From an uncultured Altererythrobacter sp. (GTDB taxonomy: Bacteria > Pseudomonadota > Alphaproteobacteria > Sphingomonadales > Sphingomonadaceae), in the NCBI GenBank assembly GCA_938009055.1, contig CALLIO010000096.1, positions 1 to 6,039 of the forward strand: a stretch of 6,039 nucleotides of DNA, in the 5' to 3' direction. The notes below the pieces were generated by a model. That model searched no databases. It had not been told where the DNA came from and was given only the letters and a program-made list of their open reading frames with translations. This document shows, piece after piece, positions 1 to 4,451 of the stretch (the stretch's first letter is position 1; every line of letters starts with the position of its first letter). The position numbers and the translations under genes were made by a program.

Positions 1-66
1 CGGCTTTTGCGCACCGGGAAAGCTCTTCGTCATATTCTTCATCACATAGGCATATTGAGCGGCCAT
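1..66 (-). CDS. ettA: EttA-like ABC-F ATPase, N-terminal 22 codons (partial)
   Basis: Read on the minus strand, the sequence opens with ATG at 66-64 and runs in frame to the window edge. The peptide starts MAAQYAYVMKNMTKSFPGAQ and ends KP. This is the style of the N-terminus of alphaproteobacterial EttA (energy-dependent translational throttle) proteins. EttA is a cytoplasmic ABC-F ATPase that binds the ribosomal E site and gates translation according to ATP/ADP level. The Walker A, signature and Walker B motifs lie outside the window, so the call rests on 22 residues recognised from memory. A GAAGGA ribosome binding site lies 8 nt before the ATG. The gene is divergent from the first diguanylate cyclase. 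Another ABC-F paralogue is possible. Confidence 0.7.
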   Translation of the reverse strand, partial: MAAQYAYVMKNMTKSFPGAQKP

Positions 67-74
67 GGGGTCGT

Positions 75-80
75 TCCTTC
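75..80 (-). promoter_or_regulatory. Ribosome binding site of the ettA-like gene
   Basis: On the minus strand this is GAAGGA, 8 nt before the ATG at 66-64. It is a good Shine-Dalgarno match at normal spacing and supports this start codon. Confidence 0.7.
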
Positions 81-111
81 AAAGGCGAATTTGCGTGTGG
101 ATTTTGCGCGT

Positions 112-140
112 CGAATAGAGCGTGGCGAAGCCAAGGGCAA
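112..140 (-). promoter_or_regulatory. Candidate sigma70-type promoter for the ettA-like gene
   Basis: On the minus strand, TTGCCC (140-135) is separated by 17 nt from TATTCG (117-112). The -35 keeps TTG and one further consensus base; the -10 keeps only TAT. Transcription would start near 105 and give a leader of about 40 nt. The -35 overlaps the left arm of the inverted repeat at 137-158. Called by eye only. Confidence 0.3.
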
Positions 141-158
141 GGCGCGGTTTTGCCTTGC
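137..158. repeat. Inverted repeat in the divergent ettA/cyclase control region
   Basis: The arms GCAAGGC (137-143) and GCCTTGC (152-158) are exact reverse complements around an 8-nt centre. Three weaker outer pairs (two G-T and one A-T) could extend the stem to 134-161. The repeat sits midway between two divergent genes, and each arm overlaps a candidate -35 element, one per strand. It could be an operator for a dimeric regulator or a hairpin in a longer transcript. No run of T follows on either strand that would suggest a terminator. Confidence 0.5.
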
Positions 159-177
159 TTTGAAAACCTCATGTTAA
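150..177 (+). promoter_or_regulatory. Weak candidate promoter for the first diguanylate cyclase
   Basis: TTGCCT (150-155) and TGTTAA (172-177) are 16 nt apart. The -10 matches only three consensus bases. TTAACC at 174-179 also resembles one half of an alphaproteobacterial CtrA site (TTAA-N7-TTAAC), but the other half is AAAA (163-166), so a full site is not present. Low confidence. Confidence 0.2.
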
Positions 178-222
178 CCCTGGTCCTCTAGCCACCAAGC
201 CAACAGAATAGGGTGGGTTCAA

Positions 223-1422
223 ATGCAGGCAATATTGTTGGAATTGATAACGCCATCTGTGGCGTTGTTCTTTTCAGCGTGCTTTGTCTTGCTGTGGAAG
301 AAGAGCGGGCTGGGCAATTATGTTCTTGCTTTTGGCGCTGCCTACTTCTGCTCAGCTGTCGGCTTTTTGATTGCGATCGGCCTGCCACCTGACTCCAGCA
401 TCACTTTCCAGTCTAGCCAGCTTGCCTATTCCATCGCTTGTGCATGTATGATTTGGGGCGCCTGCATCCGGGCTAATCAGCCCGCCTTCCTTCCTGTGTT
501 GTTGCTCATCTATCTTGCTTCTGCAGCAATGCTGATGGTCCAGGTTTCTCTAACGCAAGATGCAGGGCCGCGGCTGATCATGTCCAATATCGGATATGGG
601 CTGATGCTCCTGGTCGGCGTGATATCGCTGCTTTCCGCACCGAGGCGGACCAAGGTCGACAATCTGGTGATCGCGATTCTGGCCATCAATGCGGTTGATT
701 TCTTTGTTCGGCCGACTGTGACCTTGCAGCTTGAGGGGCATATCGATGTCGCTGATTATCACGACTCGATCTATTTTTCGCTGATCAATCTGGTGCTCAG
801 CCTGAAGGGTGTGGTCACTGCCGTGGTGCTGCTTGGCGCGTCTTTGTCCGACTATCTCGCACGGATGAGAGAGAGCGCATTGCACGATGATCTGACCGGC
901 CTTAAAAGTCGCGCCGCCTTTGAAGGCCAAGCCCGCACGATGATCAAGCGCGGTGAAGACAAGGCTGTTCCGGTTGCCATGGTGGTTGCTGACATCGATC
1001 ACTTTAAACAGGTTAACGATATCTGGGGTCATCAGGCAGGCGACCAAGCGCTGGGCGGGTTTGGCAAATTGATCAACGATATGGTGCGCGAAAGCGATGC
1101 AGCTGGTCGTATTGGCGGGGAAGAATTCTGCATCGCGGTGTGGAACTGCGAGAATGAGCCGGCAGAGAGATTGGCTGAACGAATTCGCAAAGCCTTTGCC
1201 CAGCTCGAGCATTTGGGCCTCAATCAAGACATCCGCCTGACCGCAAGCTTTGGTGTGGCCAGTGCGCGTAAAGGCGAGACTTACGAGAGCTTGTTCGCCC
1301 GCGCAGATTCAGCGCTTTACAAGGCGAAAGCCAATGGCCGCGACCGGGTCGAGGTTGCAGAAAAGGCCGTCACTGGCGGTGCTGGCGTCAAGATCGAAAC
1401 TGTAACGAAGGCGGTCGCCTAA
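223..1422 (+). CDS. Membrane diguanylate cyclase, 7-TM sensor + GGDEF (copy 1)
   Basis: This 399-aa protein should condense two GTP into cyclic di-GMP at the inner membrane. Residues 1-210 hold about seven hydrophobic segments (roughly 4-24, 31-52, 66-83, 88-107, 118-138, 146-162 and 186-208), with no large periplasmic loop. The C-terminal GGDEF domain starts at DDLTG (222-226). Its metal-binding ADID carries D257, and FKQVND follows. The active-site loop GGEEF is at 298-302. An RxxD inhibitory site (R289, D292) lies exactly five residues before it, so the enzyme is probably active and product-inhibited. ASFGVA and the DxALYKAKxNGRD ending are also present. No EAL or HD-GYP domain is visible. 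The ATG at 223 has only a weak GGGTGGG-type ribosome site. The next gene is a collinear paralogue of nearly equal length. The N-terminal module has no known ligand; I do not recognise it as MHYT or 7TMR-DISM. Confidence 0.93.
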   Translation: MQAILLELITPSVALFFSACFVLLWKKSGLGNYVLAFGAAYFCSAVGFLIAIGLPPDSSITFQSSQLAYSIACACMIWGACIRANQPAFLPVLLLIYLASAAMLMVQVSLTQDAGPRLIMSNIGYGLMLLVGVISLLSAPRRTKVDNLVIAILAINAVDFFVRPTVTLQLEGHIDVADYHDSIYFSLINLVLSLKGVVTAVVLLGASLSDYLARMRESALHDDLTGLKSRAAFEGQARTMIKRGEDKAVPVAMVVADIDHFKQVNDIWGHQAGDQALGGFGKLINDMVRESDAAGRIGGEEFCIAVWNCENEPAERLAERIRKAFAQLEHLGLNQDIRLTASFGVASARKGETYESLFARADSALYKAKANGRDRVEVAEKAVTGGAGVKIETVTKAVA

Positions 1423-1444
1423 GTAGCATCGCCTAAGGAGGCGA
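1415..1444 (+). repeat. Direct repeat and hairpin with an orphan Shine-Dalgarno-like loop, between the two cyclase genes
   Basis: TCGCCTAAG occurs at 1415-1423, spanning the stop codon of the first cyclase, and again at 1429-1437. The second copy forms the left arm of a perfect 6-bp stem, TCGCCT (1429-1434) with AGGCGA (1439-1444) around an AAGG loop. Within it, AAGGAGG (1435-1441) is an ideal ribosome-binding sequence, yet no ATG, GTG or TTG follows at usable distance. The tail after the stem (GGCAGGATTTTC) has too few T residues for a confident terminator. It might attenuate or process the cyclase transcript. Confidence 0.45.
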
Positions 1445-1511
1445 GGCAGGATTTTCACTACGACCAGCCCAGTGTGGTTCATGCCCTTTTCCAGCATGGC
1501 CTGTCCGCACG

Positions 1512-2714
1512 ATGCAAATTCAAATTCTCTATTTTCTGATCCCGGCGATGACGCTGATTTTCGCTGCCGTCTTTGGCGCCCTGTGGTGGCAGGACCGCAC
1601 GCGGCGTTACATCCTGCTGTTCGCTTTTTGGGCGTTTACTGTCGGGCTAAGCGTTTGCCTGCAAACTTGGGTGTTTGGCTCGATAGGGAAGGGGGAGTTG
1701 GTGTTTCTCCACCTGTTGTCCAGCCTATCCATCATCGCTTTGGTTTGGGGTGTCGCGCTGCGTTATGGCGACCGCACGCCCTTGTTGGCATTCGGCATTC
1801 TTTCTCTGCTTACCGCGGGCATTTTGTGGCTTGCGCGCGGATACGGCGTGCAACCGGTCATCATTATGGCGCAAAACTTCAACGGAGCTCTGATTCTCGG
1901 TGCCGCCGGGTTGAGCCTATGGTTGTCCGGGCGGCGCCAGGCTGAAGACAAATTGATGATGGCGGCGCTCGTGATAGGCACGCTATATGGCACCTTCCGT
2001 CCCTCGCTTTCCGTCATTCTAAGCAGCACTATGACGATGGAGCAGTATCAAAGCTCTTCGCTGCTGATGATCAACATCGCGCTCACATCGGTGCTTTGCC
2101 TTGTTCTCTCGCTCAGCCTTATCGCGCTGGTCTTTACCGACAGAATGCGCGCGACAAAGGAAGAGGGCGCGCTCGACCCGCTGACCGGCCTGCTCAATCG
2201 CCGGGCGTTTGAGACACAGATCAAATCGCTGAGGGGAAAGTGCCAGCGCGAAAATTTGCAGATCAGTGTCATCATCGCCGATATTGACTACTTCAAACAG
2301 GTCAATGACCGCTGGGGACACGCCGTCGGCGATCTGACTCTCAAGCAATTTGCTAAGCTAATCGAACAGCAAGTGCGCCCTTTGGACATAGTTGGCCGTT
2401 TCGGAGGAGAAGAGTTTTGCGTGCTGGTTGCTGGATGCGATGAAGCGCGCGCGCTGGAGATTGCTGAACGTATGCGGCTGGCCACGCGCGGGCTCAATGT
2501 CAGCCGCAGGGAAGGCAAGCGGATTGAATTGTCGGCAAGCTTCGGGGTTGCGCAATGGAGCGATAGCGAAAGCTACCATCAGGTTTTCGTGCGGGCCGAT
2601 GCGGCGCTCTACAAGGCCAAGGAGAATGGCCGCGATCAAGTCCACGGCGCCACACTGGGCGCGCTTTTCAGCAGGGCGGACAATGTGGTTGCGATCCCAA
2701 GTCTTCGTTCGTGA
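1512..2714 (+). CDS. Membrane diguanylate cyclase, 7-TM sensor + GGDEF (copy 2)
   Basis: This 400-aa protein is a paralogue of the upstream cyclase and should also make c-di-GMP at the inner membrane. About seven hydrophobic segments (roughly 5-25, 32-54, 61-84, 89-107, 116-138, 146-160 and 182-210) precede the GGDEF domain. DPLTG is at 222-226, the metal-binding D257 lies in ADIDYFKQVND, GGEEF is at 298-302 and the RxxD site is R289/D292. These residue numbers are identical to copy 1, as is an Arg-Pro pair at 163-164 in the sensor half. The pair therefore arose by an old tandem duplication with little net length change. ATG 1512 is the first possible start after an in-frame stop at 1434, and MQIQIL parallels MQAILL of copy 1, but no Shine-Dalgarno sequence precedes it. 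The 89-bp gap suggests co-transcription. It may sense a different signal from copy 1, since the membrane halves have diverged more than the catalytic halves. Confidence 0.93.
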   Translation: MQIQILYFLIPAMTLIFAAVFGALWWQDRTRRYILLFAFWAFTVGLSVCLQTWVFGSIGKGELVFLHLLSSLSIIALVWGVALRYGDRTPLLAFGILSLLTAGILWLARGYGVQPVIIMAQNFNGALILGAAGLSLWLSGRRQAEDKLMMAALVIGTLYGTFRPSLSVILSSTMTMEQYQSSSLLMINIALTSVLCLVLSLSLIALVFTDRMRATKEEGALDPLTGLLNRRAFETQIKSLRGKCQRENLQISVIIADIDYFKQVNDRWGHAVGDLTLKQFAKLIEQQVRPLDIVGRFGGEEFCVLVAGCDEARALEIAERMRLATRGLNVSRREGKRIELSASFGVAQWSDSESYHQVFVRADAALYKAKENGRDQVHGATLGALFSRADNVVAIPSLRS

Positions 2715-2716
2715 AG

Positions 2717-2737
2717 AGGGGGTTGTGCAAACCCACT
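2717..2737 (+). other. Imperfect hairpin just after the second cyclase
   Basis: GGGTT (2720-2724) pairs with AACCC (2730-2734) around a GTGCA loop. After one mismatch, three more pairs can form. The hairpin begins three bases after the stop codon. It is followed by a run of A (2741-2747), not T, so it is not a standard intrinsic terminator for the cyclase genes. It could still stabilise a 3' end. Confidence 0.3.
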
Positions 2738-2763
2738 TCTAAAAAAACACCCACAGGCCCAAC

Positions 2764-2793
2764 TTGAAATCGGCTCATCCCTCTGACTAGAAT
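2764..2793 (+). promoter_or_regulatory. Sigma70-type promoter of the M15 peptidase gene
   Basis: TTGAAA (2764-2769) and TAGAAT (2788-2793) are 18 nt apart, and each matches five of six consensus bases. Transcription would start near 2800 and give a leader of about 32 nt. This is the clearest promoter by eye in the window, and it implies the peptidase gene is transcribed independently of the cyclases. Confidence 0.55.
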
Positions 2794-2819
2794 TGCTGCA
2801 CTTCAAACCGGTGGCAATC

Positions 2820-2825
2820 AGGGGA
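2820..2825 (+). promoter_or_regulatory. Ribosome binding site of the M15 peptidase gene
   Basis: AGGGGA ends 6 nt before the ATG at 2832. It is a good match at good spacing and supports this start over any internal one. Confidence 0.6.
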
Positions 2826-2831
2826 CGATAG

Positions 2832-3281
2832 ATGCAATTGACCAGCAATTTTTCATTGGCGGAAATGGTGCGTTCGCAAACCGCTTTGCGCAAAGGCATT
2901 CCGAACAATCCAACCGCGTCAGAAATTGCGGCTTTGCGGCTCTTGTGTGAAAATGTGCTGCAACCTGTGCGTGAACACTATGGCGTGCCAGTCAATATCA
3001 GCAGCGGCTATCGCGGCCCGCGGCTCAATCGTTCGATCGGGGGGTCAACCACCAGCCAGCATTGTCAGGGCGAGGCGGCGGATTTCACGGTTGCCGGCAA
3101 GAGCAATTTCGAAGTGTGCCGCTGGATGGAGCGGCGGCTCAACTATGACCAGCTTATCTATGAGTTTGGCGAGCCGGGCTGGGTCCATTGCAGTTTCAGC
3201 GCCAATCGGATGCGCAATATGGAATTGTCAGCAACGCGAAATTCAGGGCGGGTGCAATATCTTCCCGGCTTGAAGCGTTAA
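2832..3281 (+). CDS. M15-family zinc peptidase (Peptidase_M15_3-like), no signal peptide
   Basis: This 149-aa protein fits the single-domain M15 zinc metallopeptidases, which cut peptidoglycan stem peptides as D-Ala-D-Ala carboxypeptidases or as phage-type endopeptidases. The family pattern is clear: NFSLAEMVRSQTA at the N-terminus, SSGYRG at 57-62 with the conserved R61, then SQHCQGEAADF and WVHCSF. The likely zinc ligands are H77, D84 and H119, and E114 is a candidate catalytic acid. The length is normal for the stand-alone domain. There is no signal peptide or membrane segment, so the product should stay in the cytoplasm unless it is released by lysis or a holin-like route. That is typical of phage-derived endolysins, but no other phage gene is nearby. 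It has its own promoter and ribosome site. The substrate bond cannot be told from the sequence. Confidence 0.85.
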   Translation: MQLTSNFSLAEMVRSQTALRKGIPNNPTASEIAALRLLCENVLQPVREHYGVPVNISSGYRGPRLNRSIGGSTTSQHCQGEAADFTVAGKSNFEVCRWMERRLNYDQLIYEFGEPGWVHCSFSANRMRNMELSATRNSGRVQYLPGLKR

Positions 3282-3321
3282 GCTTGGGGCGGGCTAGGCT
3301 CGCTCAAAAAAAGGTAAGCCC

Positions 3322-3360
3322 CAAAAGAAAATCCCCCCGCCAGCCGAAGCCAGCGGAGGG
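3322..3360 (-). terminator. Strong intrinsic terminator of the proline-rich protein gene (UUCG loop)
   Basis: On the minus strand, positions 3360-3333 form a 12-bp stem (three of the pairs G-T) closed by a C(TTCG)G tetraloop. The T-rich tail ATTTTCTTTTG follows directly (3332-3322). It lies about 30 nt beyond the stop codon of the minus-strand gene at 3389. The stem also forms in transcripts of the converging M15 gene, but there it is followed by AGTTTG, a poor tail. Confidence 0.88.
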
Positions 3361-3388
3361 AGTTTGTAGGAAGTTCCGTTCCTAATTC

Positions 3389-3760
3389 TTAGGCTGAGAT
3401 CGGATCGTCATCACCGTCGTCAAGCAACAGGATGCCGCCGCCGATGGCCGCAAGGCCCAGCAAAATTGGCAAGAATGGGAAACCGCCAGACGCCTGTGGT
3501 GGAGGCGGCGGAGTTGGTGCCTGCACAACCGGAGCTGGCGTAGGCGCTGGTGGAGGTGGTGGCGGTGCCGCATTAGGAAGCGGAAGGATGCACCCACCGG
3601 CCTGTTGCGAACAAAGCGACGATACATACGAAAGGATCGTACCGCTCCACGAAGTTGAAGCGACAGGAGCCGCGGCTGCGGTCTGCGCTTGTGCTGCGAC
3701 AGGTGCAGCTACCATCGACAGTGCAATTGCTGCACCAGTCAGTTTACGAAAAGACGTCAT
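3389..3760 (-). CDS. Exported proline-rich protein with C-terminal hydrophobic segment and Asp-rich tail, unknown function
   Basis: I do not recognise this 123-aa protein. It begins with a clear Sec signal peptide (FRK, hydrophobic core, cleavage probably after AQA near residue 25). A short Ala/Ser/Thr region with two cysteines (C50, C57) follows. Next is a proline-rich linker (about 60-89, with runs of six and five prolines). Then comes a hydrophobic segment (about 94-113, containing LPILLGLAAIGGG) and finally an acidic end, DDGDDDPISA. This layout suggests a small envelope protein held in a membrane by its C-terminus, with the proline linker spanning the periplasm, or one processed at the C-terminus by an unknown sorting system. 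GGAGGA lies 3 nt before the start codon and a strong terminator follows, so it appears to be a single-gene unit. A long open frame on the opposite strand only mirrors the proline codons as glycines. Confidence 0.82.
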   Translation of the reverse strand: MTSFRKLTGAAIALSMVAAPVAAQAQTAAAAPVASTSWSGTILSYVSSLCSQQAGGCILPLPNAAPPPPPPAPTPAPVVQAPTPPPPPQASGGFPFLPILLGLAAIGGGILLLDDGDDDPISA

Positions 3761-3763
3761 GTT

Positions 3764-3769
3764 TCCTCC
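3764..3769 (-). promoter_or_regulatory. Ribosome binding site of the proline-rich protein gene
   Basis: On the minus strand this reads GGAGGA, only 3 nt before the ATG at 3760-3758. It is strong in sequence but closer than usual. It decides the coding strand in this region. Confidence 0.65.
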
Positions 3770-3785
3770 ACGAACTTAGCGAAAC

Positions 3786-3796
3786 GACCGACGGTC
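3786..3796. repeat. Palindrome in the leader of the proline-rich protein gene
   Basis: GACCG and CGGTC flank a single central A and are perfect reverse complements. It lies about 26 bp upstream of the minus-strand start codon, downstream of the candidate -10. It could be a small operator half-site pair. An RNA hairpin is unlikely because the loop would be too small without opening the stem. Confidence 0.3.
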
Positions 3797-3800
3797 CTAG

Positions 3801-3829
3801 ATCTTTGTTTCACATCCCAAACTGAGCAA
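3801..3829 (-). promoter_or_regulatory. Weak candidate promoter for the proline-rich protein gene
   Basis: On the minus strand, TTGCTC (3829-3824) and AAAGAT (3806-3801) are 17 nt apart. The -10 matches three of six bases. The rest of the 272-bp divergent region (3771-4042) is noticeably AT-rich for this window. It contains no gene that I can support. Confidence 0.22.
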
Positions 3830-3932
3830 AACGAATCACATCGCTGCTCAATCTATTCTCTTAATACCGATTGAAGCTGTTGCGTCAAAGTAAACTGGTG
3901 TAACGGCAATGCATTGAAATTTAACATGACCT

Positions 3933-3961
3933 TTGCGATCAAACCTTTTAGCTGTTATCAC
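3933..3961 (+). promoter_or_regulatory. Candidate promoter for the Cys-protein/L,D-transpeptidase unit
   Basis: TTGCGA (3933-3938) and TATCAC (3956-3961) are 17 nt apart, each matching four of six consensus bases. The leader to ATG 4043 would be about 75 nt. Other weak pairs exist in the same AT-rich stretch, so the exact position is uncertain. Confidence 0.3.
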
Positions 3962-4027
3962 CGATTTGGGACAATCGATTCTAAGAGGATATCGCCAGCC
4001 TTGGTGCGACTGGCATGAGTGAAGTGT

Positions 4028-4033
4028 GAGGAG
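4028..4033 (+). promoter_or_regulatory. Ribosome binding site deciding the start at 4043
   Basis: GAGGAG ends 9 nt before ATG 4043. A GTG at 4019 in the same frame lies upstream of this site. It would add eight hydrophilic residues ahead of the signal peptide, so 4043 is the better start. Confidence 0.65.
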
Positions 4034-4042
4034 ACATACACA

Positions 4043-4441
4043 ATGAACCGTTTTGTAATGCTTGCTGCCGCAGCAGCGATGAGTGCAACCGCTGCAACAC
4101 CGGCGCTTGCAGACAACCACGCTGGCGAAGAACTTCGCGGCCAAACCGTCGACATGGTTTTTGCTGATGGCACGCGTAACAGCGTCTTTTTCGGCTCGAC
4201 CGGCGTTGCGACCATTTCCAATGCGACCGGCCAATCAGCCAATGCCAATTGGTTCATGCAAGGCGATCAAATTTGCCTGCGTGCCGCTTCGGCAACCGAA
4301 TGCTGGAACTATTCTGGCCGCTTCGCCGCTGGCCAATCTGTATCAATGTCGAGCAGCTGCAATACAGCTTCGACTTGGACTGCCCGCAATGTGAACCCAC
4401 CACGCGAGCGTGTTGCTCCGATGATGGGCGAGCGCGGTTAA
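4043..4441 (+). CDS. Small exported cysteine-containing protein, unknown function
   Basis: This 132-aa protein has a textbook signal peptide (MNRF, an alanine-rich core, cleavage after PALA at residue 23) and a mature part of about 109 residues. The mature protein begins DNHAGEE and has strand-like, Gly/Ser/Thr-rich segments. Three cysteines follow in NWFMQGDQICLRAASATECW (C78, C87) and SSSCN (C106), and W70, W88 and W112 stand near them. The pattern of W, about seven residues, Cys, then Cys-Trp loosely recalls the small alphaproteobacterial periplasmic beta-domain families such as DUF995, but I cannot assign it. The odd number of cysteines leaves one unpaired or free for an intermolecular bond. 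It is 10 bp ahead of the L,D-transpeptidase gene, so the two are probably in one transcript. A role beside that enzyme is inference only. Confidence 0.82.
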   Translation: MNRFVMLAAAAAMSATAATPALADNHAGEELRGQTVDMVFADGTRNSVFFGSTGVATISNATGQSANANWFMQGDQICLRAASATECWNYSGRFAAGQSVSMSSSCNTASTWTARNVNPPRERVAPMMGERG

Positions 4442-4451
4442 GCCAGTTCCA

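Noticed and set aside
174..179. TTAACC as a CtrA binding site upstream of the first cyclase
   Set aside because: Only one half matches the TTAA-N7-TTAAC pattern. A single half-site is expected by chance at this frequency.
550..1227. 225-codon open frame on the minus strand inside the first cyclase
   Set aside because: It is antisense to a clear GGDEF protein, has no ribosome site, and its product shows no recognisable domain. It reflects codon composition.
1472..1945. 157-codon frame with GTG start overlapping the second cyclase start
   Set aside because: It is out of frame with a strongly supported cyclase, and its peptide is rich in Arg, His and Cys with no domain. The AAGGAGG upstream is too far (about 30 nt) to serve its GTG.
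2717..2747. Hairpin plus homopolymer after the second cyclase as an intrinsic terminator
   Set aside because: The homopolymer is A on the plus strand, not T, and on the minus strand the T run precedes the hairpin and no gene ends there.
2832..3281. Prophage remnant suggested by the endolysin-like M15 gene
   Set aside because: No other phage-like gene, attachment repeat or integrase is visible in the window, and base usage resembles that of the neighbours.
3432..3779. Gly-rich open frame on the plus strand opposite the proline-rich gene
   Set aside because: The minus-strand frame has a signal peptide, GGAGGA ribosome site and terminator. The plus-strand glycine runs are just the complement of proline codons.
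4019..4042. Upstream GTG start extending the small Cys protein by eight residues
   Set aside because: The extension MKCEETYT would precede the signal peptide and would include the GAGGAG ribosome site in the coding region. ATG 4043 has correct spacing.
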